From NCBI RefSeq assembly GCF_019635935.1, contig NZ_JAHBYN010000001.1, positions 124,001 to 188,000 on the forward strand: a stretch of DNA of 64,000 nucleotides, read 5' to 3'. Position numbers and translations under genes: made by a program. Under the pieces are notes generated by a model, which saw nothing but the letters and a program-made list of their open reading frames with translations, made no database searches and was not told where the DNA came from. This stretch comes from Parvibaculum sp. (GTDB lineage: Bacteria; Pseudomonadota; Alphaproteobacteria; Parvibaculales; Parvibaculaceae). Shown here in pieces: positions 7,501-16,861 of this stretch (positions are counted from its first letter, which is position 1; the number at the start of each line of letters is the position of its first letter).

Positions 7501-9009
7501 CTACTCGGCCGCCTGGCCTGTTTGTGATTTCGCCGCGCTCGCCGCAATCGGCACCGCTTTCCAGAAATAGCGCCGGAAACCGCGCTTGTCGTCGAATTCC
7601 TTAATCCGGAACACGAGCTTCACTTCCATGCCGGAATCGACCGTCCCGGTCTCGACATCGGTGAAATCCATCATGATCCGGCCGCCCTCGTCGAACACCA
7701 CCATGCCGTAGTGATTGGGCGGGTTCATGCTGAAGGACAGGAAGTCGGCCGACCAGGACAGGATCTTCGCCTTCCGATCGGCAAACTTGTATGGCTCCTG
7801 CGTATCGACCGTATGGTTGTTCGGATTGACCGAAATACGCGAGCGCGGGAACTGGACGACGCCGGTTTCCTTGCAGCGACCGCCGACAAGGCCCATCAGC
7901 ATGTCCTCGTTGCGATAAAGCGTCGTCAGCGCCGTCTTCTTGTCCTGCTCGGCGCGCATGCCTTTTTCCCATTCAACGAGCCCGTTGAAGGTGAGGAACT
8001 TCATGTAGTTGGTTTCCTCGACGCGCGCGGCCAGTGAGCCGACGATGCCGCGCTTTCCCGCCTGGCTGGCGATCTTGTCGGTCACCTCGAAAACCAGCGC
8101 GTCGCAGCCACCGCCAAAATGCAGCACCAGAACCTTGTCACCGGGCTTCGCTTCCTTCTGGAGCGTATGCACCAGCATGACCAGCGCATGCGCGGCGCCG
8201 GTCTCGCCGCAATTCAGCGCCAGCGTGTCGCGCGCAACCTCGGGTGCGATACCCGAGCGCTTGGCAAGCTGTTGTGCGAACTTGTCTCCGAAGATGCACG
8301 GAAGAACAAAATGCTTTATATCTCCGGCGCTTACGCCTGACTTCTCAAGTGCCGCCTTGACGGCCCGCGGAACGATTTTCGCGAAGCCCTCATCGCGGAT
8401 CCAGCGTTCTTCCCAGTTGTAGTCGAACTCCTCGGTATCGCCCTTGAAGTGGTCGACGAAATCGATGGTGAGGCTTGCGCCGCCGAGATAAGTGGCGATC
8501 ACGTTTTCCGCGCCGACCATCACGGCGGCGGCGCCATCGCCGAAATCGAGTTCCTGCGAGGTGACCGCCTTGGTCTTGCGGCGGTCCGCTGCCAGCACGA
8601 CGGCGTTTCGCGCCTCGCCACCTTTCACGGCGGCCAGCGCCTGCATCAATGCCGACGTGTCGGCACGCTGCGTCGAGGCAACGTCCACCGCGCGCACATT
8701 TTCATCGAGCGTCAGTGCCGCGGCGATGATGCCGCTGTTGAGACGATCCTTGAACGGCATCGAAGTGGATCCGAAATAGAGCGCATCGACATGGCTCCGG
8801 TCGTCGCCGGCACCGAGCAGGTCGCGCCCCGCTTCCACCGCCATCGTGATCGCATCTTCATCCCAGTTGGCCATGGAGCGCTCGCCCTTCCCCTTTCCGA
8901 GAAAGTTGGGAGCAATCCATGCATTGGCCTGGGCAACGGCCTTGCGCTGCAGCCGAAGGCGGGGGACATAGCCGCCAAAGCCTGTAATTCCGACCGCTTG
9001 CTGGGCCAT
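7501..9009 (-). CDS. HMG-CoA-synthase-like/DUF35 (OB-fold) fusion lacking HMGCS catalytic residues
   Basis: A 502-residue two-part protein. Residues 1 to about 335 follow the HMG-CoA synthase/KAS III fold (GITGFGGYVPRLRL, LDFGDGAAAVMVG, ALNCGETGAAHAL, LHFGGGCDALVF); about 345-490 resemble the DUF35 rubredoxin/OB-fold protein (VGGRCKETG, LSWSADFLSFSMNPPNHYGMV, VKLVFR). By eye alignment to MvaS, the catalytic Glu, Cys and His fall at T82, Q114 and V235, so ordinary HMG-CoA synthesis is unlikely. The DUF35 zinc ribbon keeps one of four cysteines. Start supported by GGGAGACGA. It is the first gene of a two-gene operon with the thiolase and may be a scaffold or a non-canonical enzyme. Confidence 0.8.
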   Translation of the reverse strand: MAQQAVGITGFGGYVPRLRLQRKAVAQANAWIAPNFLGKGKGERSMANWDEDAITMAVEAGRDLLGAGDDRSHVDALYFGSTSMPFKDRLNSGIIAAALTLDENVRAVDVASTQRADTSALMQALAAVKGGEARNAVVLAADRRKTKAVTSQELDFGDGAAAVMVGAENVIATYLGGASLTIDFVDHFKGDTEEFDYNWEERWIRDEGFAKIVPRAVKAALEKSGVSAGDIKHFVLPCIFGDKFAQQLAKRSGIAPEVARDTLALNCGETGAAHALVMLVHTLQKEAKPGDKVLVLHFGGGCDALVFEVTDKIASQAGKRGIVGSLAARVEETNYMKFLTFNGLVEWEKGMRAEQDKKTALTTLYRNEDMLMGLVGGRCKETGVVQFPRSRISVNPNNHTVDTQEPYKFADRKAKILSWSADFLSFSMNPPNHYGMVVFDEGGRIMMDFTDVETGTVDSGMEVKLVFRIKEFDDKRGFRRYFWKAVPIAASAAKSQTGQAAE

Positions 9010-9152
9010 TCGTCTCCCTTTCCGAAAACACGGTTGTTTATTGTTGTCGGGAGTTTATCGGCCAAATCGGTCCCGCGACAACCATCCCGATGGATGGTGC
9101 CCGGCCATCGCCGCGCCGCTACGTCAAGCGCCGGGTGGCAGGGCCCGAAAGG

Positions 9153-10457
9153 TCAGCCGTCAACGACCACACAGGCGATTTTCCGTGTTTCCAGTGCCTT
9201 GCAGGCGGCGCGTGCTTCGCCGATCCCCTCGAAGGCGCCGGCCCGGAGCCGGTAGAAGATCCCACGCTCGCCAAGGTCGGCCCGTTGCACGACATGCTCA
9301 AAGCTGCCGACAATGGCCGCCGCCGACGTTGAAATCCTGCCCCATTCGGCCGCTGCCGTTTCCTCGTCCCGGAAGGCGCCGAGCTGAATCCGGTATTGGG
9401 CCTTTGCCGCCGACGCCTGAATTGCCGCCTGTCCGGTCGGATGCGGGACCAGCGATGTCGGGCGCAGCGACGCTGTGGTCAGCCTGTCATTCGCTTTCTC
9501 CGCGTCCTGTGCGGGCCCCGGCACCACCGCGGCGATATCCGCCGGCTTTTCCACCGGCGTGGTGCGAACCGCCGTCGTCTCCCATCCGCCCGAACTTGCA
9601 ATGCGGATTGCGGCGCCGCCCTCATGTCCGGACGAGGCGCTCTGGAACGGCGTCAGTGTCGCCGGCAGCACGCGCGGTTCCGTCGCCCTTGCCGCCTGGA
9701 CCTGGGTGGCCGGCTTCGCGGCATGCGCGGCCGGACGGGCCGTCAGCTCGGCAAGCTTTGCGCCGGCAAGCTCGAATTCGGGGTCGATCGCCAGAGCCTC
9801 CCGTAAATCGGCCTCGGCGCCGCCCGCATTTCCGGTTTGCTCATAGGCGAGCGCCCGGCCGAACAGCGGCAGCTTTCGTTCGGTGCCCGACATGAGCCGG
9901 ATCGCCGTCGAATAATTGCCGATGGCCGCGTCATAGTCGTGCCGCCGCCGCTCGAGATTGGCGAGATTGTGATAGACCGCCGCATAATCGGACGCGAGCG
10001 CGATAGTCGCGCGGTAGTCGGCCTCTGCCTTTTCCGTATTGCCCGCCGCCGCCAGCGCAATACCGCGATTGTAGTGCGCGCGCGCCTGAACCGCGGCAGG
10101 CAGGGTGCCGGCTCCGATGGCGCGCGTATAGTCGGCAATCGCCGCGTCCTGCTGGCCGGTCTTCTGGAAAGCGATGGCGCGGTGGTAGTGAGCAAGCGCC
10201 CTGCCCGCGGCATCGAGGCCGCCGCTGTCCAAAGCATTCGAAAAATCGGTGGCCGCCTTTTCGAACCGGCCGTTCTCGATTGCCTCGGCTCCGGCGCCCA
10301 TTAGCGCTGTCGCCTCCGCGGCACTGTCCTGGGCCGTCGCGCCGCCGGCGGCCAGAAGCATGCCCGCCGCCAGTGCGATGGCGCAGGCTCGACGCCACTC
10401 GATGTTTCTCAGGCTGGGCATACCGGATGCCGCATCCACCGGCCCTCCCCGACGCAT
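9153..10457 (-). CDS. TPR and SPOR domain protein, exported
   Basis: A 434-residue envelope protein. An N-terminal signal peptide runs to about GGATAQD (residue 44). Four to five TPR-like repeats follow (ALAHYHRAIAFQKTGQQDAAIADYTRAI, ARAHYNRGIALAAAGNTEKAEADY and others, about 50-235), then a low-complexity Ala/Pro linker, and a C-terminal SPOR domain from about 355 (YRIQLGAFRDEETAAAEW, FYRLRAGAF). SPOR domains bind denuded septal peptidoglycan, so a septum-associated periplasmic role is likely. Start uncertain: ATG 10457 has no clear ribosome-binding site, a GTG at 10439 follows GGGGAGGGCC, and ATG 10421 is also possible; all keep the signal peptide. Confidence 0.8.
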   Translation of the reverse strand: MRRGGPVDAASGMPSLRNIEWRRACAIALAAGMLLAAGGATAQDSAAEATALMGAGAEAIENGRFEKAATDFSNALDSGGLDAAGRALAHYHRAIAFQKTGQQDAAIADYTRAIGAGTLPAAVQARAHYNRGIALAAAGNTEKAEADYRATIALASDYAAVYHNLANLERRRHDYDAAIGNYSTAIRLMSGTERKLPLFGRALAYEQTGNAGGAEADLREALAIDPEFELAGAKLAELTARPAAHAAKPATQVQAARATEPRVLPATLTPFQSASSGHEGGAAIRIASSGGWETTAVRTTPVEKPADIAAVVPGPAQDAEKANDRLTTASLRPTSLVPHPTGQAAIQASAAKAQYRIQLGAFRDEETAAAEWGRISTSAAAIVGSFEHVVQRADLGERGIFYRLRAGAFEGIGEARAACKALETRKIACVVVDG

Positions 10458-10590
10458 TGCCGCTACAACTTGCGCGCAAATCTAGCACGCCTGTTTCAGG
10501 CGCCCGCTGGGAAGAAAAACAATCAACGAAATCAAAATCTTGCGGCGAATGCTTGAAGACCGCCTTTGACGTCGTGGCGCGAATCGCCCG

Positions 10591-12414
10591 CTACTCGACC
10601 GTCACCGACTTTGCGAGATTGCGCGGCTGGTCGACATCCGTGCCCTTGGATACAGCCGCGTGATAGGCCAGCAGCTGCACCGGAATGGCGTTGACGATGG
10701 GCGCAATCAGCGGATCGACGGTCGGGACTTCGATTGTCGCCCACATGTCGCTCCCCGCGCGCTCGATGCCGGCACGGTCGGCAATCAGCACCACCCGTGC
10801 CCCGCGCGCGCTGACCTCCTGCATGTTGGAGATGGTCTTCTCGAACAGGGCGTCGACCGGCGCGATGACGACAACCGGGACTTCTTCGTCGATCAGGGCG
10901 ATGGGGCCATGCTTCAGTTCGCCGGCCGCATATCCCTCCGCATGGATGTAGGAGATTTCCTTGAGCTTCAGCGCGCCCTCAAGCGCGATCGGATAATTGT
11001 GGCCCCGGCCGAGATACAAAACGTCCCGCGCCTTGGCAAACTCGATACTCAACGCCTGAATGGCCTCGTCCTGAGCCAGAGCCTCGGCGATGTGCCGCGG
11101 CACTTCCATCAGCGTCCGCACGAGCCGCTCTTCGTCGGTCCGGTCGAGCGTGCCGCGCGCAATTCCCGCGCGGATCGCCAGCGCCGCGAGCGTCGTCAAC
11201 TGGCAGGTGAAAGCCTTGGTCGAGGCAATGCCGATCTCAGGCCCTGCATAGGTCGGCAGTATGGCGTCCGAGGCCCGCGCAATCGACGACTCGACGACAT
11301 TGACCACCGAAAGGATCTTTTGCCCCTGTGCGCGACAATAGTGAAGCGCCGCCAGCGTGTCGGCGGTTTCGCCCGATTGCGAAATGAAAATGGCAAGCCC
11401 CCCGTCCGGCATCGCCGCTTCGCGATAGCGGAACTCGGACGCGATATCGACCTCGACCGAAATTCGCGCATAGCGCTCGAACCAGTATTTGGCGACCATC
11501 GCCGCGTAATAAGCCGTCCCGCAAGCGACGATGGTAATGCGCGGGACTGAGGCAAGGTCGACCGGCAGCGCTGGCAAACGGATCGTGTCGTCGAGCGGAT
11601 TCACATATTCGGACAGCGTATGGCCGACGACCTCCGGCTGCTCGAAAATCTCTTTCGCCATGAAGTGCCGGTGATTGCCCTTGTCGACAAGGGCGGCCGA
11701 AACGTCCGTGATCTTGATCGGGCGCTGAACCTTGTTGCCGGCTGCATCGAATATGCTTGCCCCGGCGCGCGTCAACTCGACCCTGTCGCCGTCTTCAAGG
11801 AAGCAGACCCGGCTTGTCATCGGCGCGAGCGCAAAGGCATCCGATCCGAGATACATGGCGCCCTCGCCATAGCCGACCGCAAGCGGCGGTCCCCGGCGCG
11901 CGCCGATAATTAGGTCTTCCTCGCCCTTGAACACGATTCCGAGTGCAAAGGCGCCCTCAAGCTCGTGCAGTGCCGTCGCCGCAGCCTCGCGCGGTGCTAG
12001 TCCTTTGTCGAGATAATGTGTCACGAGATGCGCAACGACTTCCGAGTCGGTCTCGGTTACGAAATTGGCGCCGCCGGCCGTCAGTCGCTCCCGAAGCTCG
12101 CGGAAGTTTTCGATGATGCCGTTATGGACGATAGCGACGCGGTCGGTGGCATGCGGATGTGCGTTGCGTTCCGTCGGTGCGCCGTGCGTTGCCCAGCGCG
12201 TGTGGCCGATGCCGATGACGCCGTCGAGCGGATTCTCGGAAAGCAGCCGGTCCAGATTGACGAGCTTTCCCTCGGCGCGGCGGCGGTCGATGGTGCCGCC
12301 ATGCAGCGTCGCGATGCCGGCGCTGTCGTAACCGCGGTATTCAAGCCGCTTCAGCGCCTCGAGAATGATAGGTGCAACGGGTTCCGTTCCGACGATGCCG
12401 ACAATTCCGCACAT
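10591..12414 (-). CDS. glmS: Glutamine--fructose-6-phosphate aminotransferase (isomerizing)
   Basis: The 607-residue product matches GlmS in length and arrangement. The N-terminal class II glutamine amidotransferase begins MCGIVGIVG with C2 as nucleophile; two SIS domains follow, with VACGTAYYAAMVAKYW and ISQSGETADTLAAL, and the C-terminus ends DQPRNLAKSVTVE as in the family. It makes glucosamine-6-phosphate, the first step toward UDP-GlcNAc for peptidoglycan and LPS. The start lies 2 bp after the glmU stop, so the two genes are one operon and the pathway order GlmS, then GlmU, is encoded together. Confidence 0.97.
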   Translation of the reverse strand: MCGIVGIVGTEPVAPIILEALKRLEYRGYDSAGIATLHGGTIDRRRAEGKLVNLDRLLSENPLDGVIGIGHTRWATHGAPTERNAHPHATDRVAIVHNGIIENFRELRERLTAGGANFVTETDSEVVAHLVTHYLDKGLAPREAAATALHELEGAFALGIVFKGEEDLIIGARRGPPLAVGYGEGAMYLGSDAFALAPMTSRVCFLEDGDRVELTRAGASIFDAAGNKVQRPIKITDVSAALVDKGNHRHFMAKEIFEQPEVVGHTLSEYVNPLDDTIRLPALPVDLASVPRITIVACGTAYYAAMVAKYWFERYARISVEVDIASEFRYREAAMPDGGLAIFISQSGETADTLAALHYCRAQGQKILSVVNVVESSIARASDAILPTYAGPEIGIASTKAFTCQLTTLAALAIRAGIARGTLDRTDEERLVRTLMEVPRHIAEALAQDEAIQALSIEFAKARDVLYLGRGHNYPIALEGALKLKEISYIHAEGYAAGELKHGPIALIDEEVPVVVIAPVDALFEKTISNMQEVSARGARVVLIADRAGIERAGSDMWATIEVPTVDPLIAPIVNAIPVQLLAYHAAVSKGTDVDQPRNLAKSVTVE

Positions 12415-12416
12415 GA

Positions 12417-13781
12417 CTATTCGCCCGATGAGATTTTTTTGGTGCCTTCATGCGCCGCGCGAAATGCCGCCGCCCAGCCACCTTTTTCGAATTGCCGTCC
12501 GCGCGCGACGGCCAGAGCGTCTGCCGTCACGTCTTTCGTGATGACGCTGCCTGAGCCGAGATAGGCGCCGTCGCCGATTTTGACCGGCGCAACAAGCGCC
12601 GTGTTGGAACCGACAAAGGCGCCCGCACCGATGTCGGTGAAGAACTTGTTATAGCCGTCATAATTGCAGGTGATGGTGCCCGCGCCGATATTGGCATAGG
12701 CGCCGACGCGTGCATCGCCGATATAGGAGAGGTGGCTGATCTTGGCGCCTTCCTCGACCTTTGCCTTCTTCGTCTCGACGAAGTTGCCGACTTTTGCCTT
12801 GCGGCCGATTTCACTGCCCGGACGAATGCGGGCGAACGGGCCGATCTCGGCGCCCTCGGCAATCGTCGCACCTTCGATGTGGGAAAACGCCTTGATCGTT
12901 GCCCCGTCGGCGACTGACACGCCCGGCCCGAATACGACGTTCTGCCCGACCGTTACGTCGCGACCGAGAACCGTGTCGAAACTCAGATAGACCGTTTCCG
13001 GATCGAGCATCGTCGTGCCGTCATCCATCGCCGCCTTGCGCAGCCGGCGTTGCAGGGCGGCTTCGACAATGGCCAGTTCGGCGCGGCTGTTGACGCCTTG
13101 AAGATCTTCTTCGGCCGCGCGGGTCACCGCGCATTGGAGGCCCTCGGCGCGCGCAAGTCCGACGACATCGGGCAGATAGTATTCGCCGCTCGCATTGTCG
13201 TTGGTGACTTTCGCGAGAAGCCGGAACAGATGTTCCCGCCGCACCGCCATCGCACCGCCGTTGCAAAGCGTGATCGCAAATTCTTCGGGGGTCGCATCTT
13301 TCGCTTCGACGATCCGCGTCAGCATTCCCTTGGCGTCGAGAACCAGGCGGCCATAGGGCGCCGGATTTCCAGCTTCGAAACCGAGAACGACGACGGGCGT
13401 ATCGGTCGTGCATGCGTCGATCATGCCGGAGAGCGTCTCGCTTCGTACCAGCGGCGTATCTCCGAAGACAACAAGCGCGACACCTTCTGCATCGCTTGCA
13501 GCCGCTTCCGCGGCGCGTACGGCATCACCCGTGCCGCGCGGGCTCGGCTGCACGACGGTCGAAACGCCGGGCAGCAGCGACCGTGCATAAGAAGCGACTT
13601 CTTCCATGGCTGGGGCAAGCACCAGCACCGGGCGCGCGTCGCCGGCACGCTCGACAGCCGCCAGCACGTGGCCGAGCATCGGCCGCCCGGCGATCGGATG
13701 CAGCACTTTCGGCAAGCGCGACTTCATGCGCGTGCCTTTGCCTGCGGCAAGAATGATGGTGCTGACGCTGCCTCTCGTCAT
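12417..13781 (-). CDS. glmU: Bifunctional UDP-N-acetylglucosamine pyrophosphorylase / glucosamine-1-phosphate N-acetyltransferase
   Basis: The 454-residue product has the GlmU layout: N-terminal nucleotidyltransferase with LAAGKGTRMKSRLPKVLHP (residues 11-29) and a C-terminal left-handed beta-helix of hexapeptide repeats (about 250-440; GPFARIRPGSEIG, GNFVETKKAKV, TITCNYDGYNK). It acetylates glucosamine-1-phosphate and then makes UDP-GlcNAc in the cytoplasm. It is the promoter-proximal gene of glmU-glmS. The upstream 120 bp contain an unusually AT-rich block (13846-13865) that may hold the promoter. Confidence 0.97.
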   Translation of the reverse strand: MTRGSVSTIILAAGKGTRMKSRLPKVLHPIAGRPMLGHVLAAVERAGDARPVLVLAPAMEEVASYARSLLPGVSTVVQPSPRGTGDAVRAAEAAASDAEGVALVVFGDTPLVRSETLSGMIDACTTDTPVVVLGFEAGNPAPYGRLVLDAKGMLTRIVEAKDATPEEFAITLCNGGAMAVRREHLFRLLAKVTNDNASGEYYLPDVVGLARAEGLQCAVTRAAEEDLQGVNSRAELAIVEAALQRRLRKAAMDDGTTMLDPETVYLSFDTVLGRDVTVGQNVVFGPGVSVADGATIKAFSHIEGATIAEGAEIGPFARIRPGSEIGRKAKVGNFVETKKAKVEEGAKISHLSYIGDARVGAYANIGAGTITCNYDGYNKFFTDIGAGAFVGSNTALVAPVKIGDGAYLGSGSVITKDVTADALAVARGRQFEKGGWAAAFRAAHEGTKKISSGE

Positions 13782-13902
13782 GATTGCCGGCTATCTCCGT
13801 TTTGGGCTCGGCCGAAACTGGCACATCGCCTGAATTTCCGGGAAATAAATTTATATTTCACTATGTTGCCCCATCCGCTCCGCCCCGGGGACAAGTCCGT
13901 TG

Positions 13903-14892
13903 TCAGCGCCTGTTCCGTTCGGCTAGCCGTCGCTCCCACGCCAGCGCATGGCCGACGATCGTGTCGAGATTGTCATGGACCGGATTCCAGCCGAGCGTCT
14001 GCTTGATTTTGGCCGGGTCGGCGACGATCGACGCCGGATCGCCCGCGCGGCGCGGTGCGCGGCGAACCTCGAAATCATGTCCGGCCGACCGCTCCACCGC
14101 GCGCAGAACTTCATGCACCGAGAAGCCATGCCCATAGCCGCAATTGGCAACCAGATTTTCACCGCCGCTGCGCAAATGGATAAGTGCAGCCGTGTGCGCG
14201 GCGGCGAGATCGCTGACGTGAATGTAGTCGCGGACGCAGGTTCCGTCCGCCGTCGGATAATCCTCGCCGAAAACCTCGATATAGGGACGCTGGCCGAGCG
14301 CCGTCTGACAGGCGACCTTGATGAGATGTGTTGCGTTGGCGGTCGATTGGCCCACTCGGCCCTCAGGGTCGGCGCCCGCCACGTTGAAGTAACGGAGCGC
14401 CGCATAGGTCATCTCATGGGCGTCCGCCACGTCGCGCAGCATCCATTCCGTCATCAGCTTGGAGCGGCCATAGGGCGACATCGGCGCCAGCGGATCGTCC
14501 TCACCGACCGGCGAACGCTCCGGCATGCCATAGACCGCGGCCGTCGACGAAAAAATGAAATGCCTGACGCCGCCTTTGACGCATCGCTCGATCAGCGTAC
14601 GGGATCTGGCCGTGTTGTTGAGATAGTACTTCAGCGGATCGGTCACCGATTCCGGAACGATGATCGAGCCCGCGAAATGTATGACGGCTTCGACGTTCCG
14701 CTCCGCGATGATCCGGTCGACCAGCGCTTCGTCGGCAATGTCGCCGACATAAAGCGCCTCCGGCGCCTGCACGGCCCAGTCGAACCCGGTCGACAGGTTG
14801 TCGATCACGACAACGTCTTCACCGGCTTTCATCAAATCGATGACGGCGTGACTGCCGATATATCCGGCGCCACCGGTCACAAGAATGCTCAT
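13903..14892 (-). CDS. galE: UDP-glucose 4-epimerase
   Basis: The 329-residue product is a short-chain dehydrogenase-type epimerase: the NAD-binding motif TGGAGYIGSH is at residues 6-15, followed by FSSTAAVYGMPE and the catalytic YGRSK, and the family-typical RYFNVAGADPEGRVG and CVRDYIHVSDLA. It interconverts UDP-glucose and UDP-galactose for surface glycans. The frame is open upstream to 15225 inside cysNC, but the start at 14892 matches the family N-terminus. It lies 37 bp after cysNC and may be co-transcribed with the cys genes. Confidence 0.93.
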   Translation of the reverse strand: MSILVTGGAGYIGSHAVIDLMKAGEDVVVIDNLSTGFDWAVQAPEALYVGDIADEALVDRIIAERNVEAVIHFAGSIIVPESVTDPLKYYLNNTARSRTLIERCVKGGVRHFIFSSTAAVYGMPERSPVGEDDPLAPMSPYGRSKLMTEWMLRDVADAHEMTYAALRYFNVAGADPEGRVGQSTANATHLIKVACQTALGQRPYIEVFGEDYPTADGTCVRDYIHVSDLAAAHTAALIHLRSGGENLVANCGYGHGFSVHEVLRAVERSAGHDFEVRRAPRRAGDPASIVADPAKIKQTLGWNPVHDNLDTIVGHALAWERRLAERNRR

Positions 14893-14929
14893 TCGGGGCC
14901 TGCTCGAATCTGGAAACCCGCAGAGCCCC

Positions 14930-16849
14930 TTATACCTTGAACTTCGTCTCCACATAGTTGACGAGCCGCTCGACGCATTCGTCGAGCTTAACTTCGGCCG
15001 TGTCGATGACGAGTTCGGGATTGTCCGGCTCCTCGTAGGGCGCCGAAATGCCTGTGAAATCCTTAATTTCACCGGCGCGGGCCTTTTTGTAGAGGCCTTT
15101 CGGGTCGCGCGCCTCGCAGGTCGCCACGTCGGCCTTGACGTGGATTTCATGAAAATTTCCACCCCCGGCCTCGCGCGCGCGGTCGCGGTCCGACCGGTAG
15201 GGCGAGATGAACGACGTAATCGCAATCATGCCGGCGCGGCCGAAAAGAGCCGCCACTTCTCCAACGCGCCGGATGTTTTCGGCGCGATCCTCAGGCGAAA
15301 AACTCAGATTGGCGTTGAGGCCGTGGCGAACGTTATCCCCGTCCAGCACGTAGACGTTATAACCCTTCTCGAAGAGCTTCTTTTCCAGCGCCACGGCAAG
15401 CGTCGACTTGCCGGCACCGGAAAGGCCGGTGAACCAGAGCACGCCGCCTTTGTGACCGTTGCGGAAGGTGCGGGCCGTCTCATCGATACCGTGCACGACG
15501 CGGGTGATATTGGTCGACCGGGCCGTGATGAGGTCGCGCTGGTCGGCATAGCCTTCCATCGAAATGATGCCGCCGCCGGCGATGTCGTATTTGTCGATCA
15601 GCACAAAGCGGCCGCTTTTGGGCGCCGAGATGAATTCGTCCAGCGCCAACATCCGCCGCGCACGCAGCACGATTTCGGCGACCTGGTTGCGTTCGACCTG
15701 ATGCGACGACGTGTTCGACAGATCGCTGGTGTCGATGATGCTCTCGATCGACTGTACCGTGACCGGCGCTTCCAGCGTACCGAGCTTGATGCGGTAGCTC
15801 TTGCCCTTCACCATCGGCTCGTGACCGAGCCAGAAAATCCGCGCGCGGAACACATCGGTTTCGATGGGCGCATGCTCGGCGTGACTCACCAATTCGCCGC
15901 GTTCGACGAAAATCTGTTCATCGAGCGTAATACCGATGGACTCGCCGGCCGAGGCCTCCATCGGCGGCTTCTTGCCGGGAACGGTCGACCAGTACTCAAT
16001 GCTCTGCACACGCGCCGATTTGTTCGACGGCGAAAAGAGAAGCGTGTCGCCGACCTTCAGGCTGCCTTCTTCGATGCGGCCGGCGATGATGCGTCGGTGA
16101 TCGAACTTGTAGACATCCTGAACCGGAAAGCGCAGCGGCCGGTCGACGGGCGCCGCCGTCGGCATGAAGCTGTCAAGCGCCTTGACGATGGTCGGCCCTT
16201 TGTACCATGGCATTGCGTTCGTCTGGTTGACGATGTTGTCGCCTTGCCGCGCCGACACGGGAATGACGAATGTCGGCGTGACGCCGATCGAGGTCAGGTA
16301 GTCGCGATATTCCTGCTCGATCAGGTCGAACTGGTCCTTCTCGTAGTTGATAAGGTCCATCTTGTTGACAGCCACGGCGACCTGACGAATGCCGAGCAGA
16401 TGCAGCAAATAACCGTGGCGGCGCGACTGTTCGCGCACGCCTTCGGCCGCGTCGATGATCAGCAGCGCTGCATCGGACTGCGCTGCTCCTGTGATCATGT
16501 TCTTCAGGAATTCCTTGTGCCCCGGCGCGTCGATAATGGTGTAGTCGCGGGCATCGGTCTTGAACCAGATCTGGCTGGTGTCGATTGTGATGCCCTGGTC
16601 GCGCTCAGCCTGCAGCGCGTCCATCAGAAACGCCCATTCGAAGGGAACGCCGCGGCGTTCGCACATGGCTTTTATGGATTCGTACTTGCCGTCGGGCAAC
16701 GAACCGGTGTCGTGGAACATCCGCCCGACCAGCGTCGACTTGCCGTGATCGACATGGCCGACGATGACGATGCGCAGAAGATCGCGCGTGGAAGCGGGAT
16801 TGGGGTTCACGGCGGCCAGTCTCACCTTGGCTTCTGATGCTTCGGACAT
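14930..16849 (-). CDS. cysNC: Bifunctional sulfate adenylyltransferase subunit 1 / adenylylsulfate kinase
   Basis: A 639-residue fusion. Residues 1 to about 440 are the CysN GTPase, with [13 protein letters not shown] near residue 32, DAPGHKEF and NKMD; from about 460 comes the APS kinase CysC with P-loop GLSGAGKST and the FISPYRSDR segment that holds the usual phosphoserine site. With CysD it converts sulfate and ATP to APS and then PAPS. The NodQ protein of rhizobia has the same fusion. It begins 12 bp after cysD. No PAPS reductase gene is nearby, so PAPS may go to sulfate assimilation elsewhere or to sulfated glycans or lipids. Confidence 0.96.
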   Translation of the reverse strand: MSEASEAKVRLAAVNPNPASTRDLLRIVIVGHVDHGKSTLVGRMFHDTGSLPDGKYESIKAMCERRGVPFEWAFLMDALQAERDQGITIDTSQIWFKTDARDYTIIDAPGHKEFLKNMITGAAQSDAALLIIDAAEGVREQSRRHGYLLHLLGIRQVAVAVNKMDLINYEKDQFDLIEQEYRDYLTSIGVTPTFVIPVSARQGDNIVNQTNAMPWYKGPTIVKALDSFMPTAAPVDRPLRFPVQDVYKFDHRRIIAGRIEEGSLKVGDTLLFSPSNKSARVQSIEYWSTVPGKKPPMEASAGESIGITLDEQIFVERGELVSHAEHAPIETDVFRARIFWLGHEPMVKGKSYRIKLGTLEAPVTVQSIESIIDTSDLSNTSSHQVERNQVAEIVLRARRMLALDEFISAPKSGRFVLIDKYDIAGGGIISMEGYADQRDLITARSTNITRVVHGIDETARTFRNGHKGGVLWFTGLSGAGKSTLAVALEKKLFEKGYNVYVLDGDNVRHGLNANLSFSPEDRAENIRRVGEVAALFGRAGMIAITSFISPYRSDRDRAREAGGGNFHEIHVKADVATCEARDPKGLYKKARAGEIKDFTGISAPYEEPDNPELVIDTAEVKLDECVERLVNYVETKFKV

Positions 16850-16861
16850 GCTCGAACTTCC

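Noticed and set aside
9010-9152. Small gene or RNA between the HMGCS-like and TPR/SPOR genes
   Set aside because: Only a short CCATC/GATGG inverted repeat; no open frame with start signals.
14893-15225. Longer galE start at 15225
   Set aside because: The extra 111 residues lie in cysNC out of frame and have no similarity to epimerases.
14885-16837. 650-codon open frame on + strand opposite cysNC
   Set aside because: Opposite a certain gene with intact CysN and CysC motifs; Arg/Asp/Gly-rich translation with no family pattern, as expected for a shadow in high-GC DNA.
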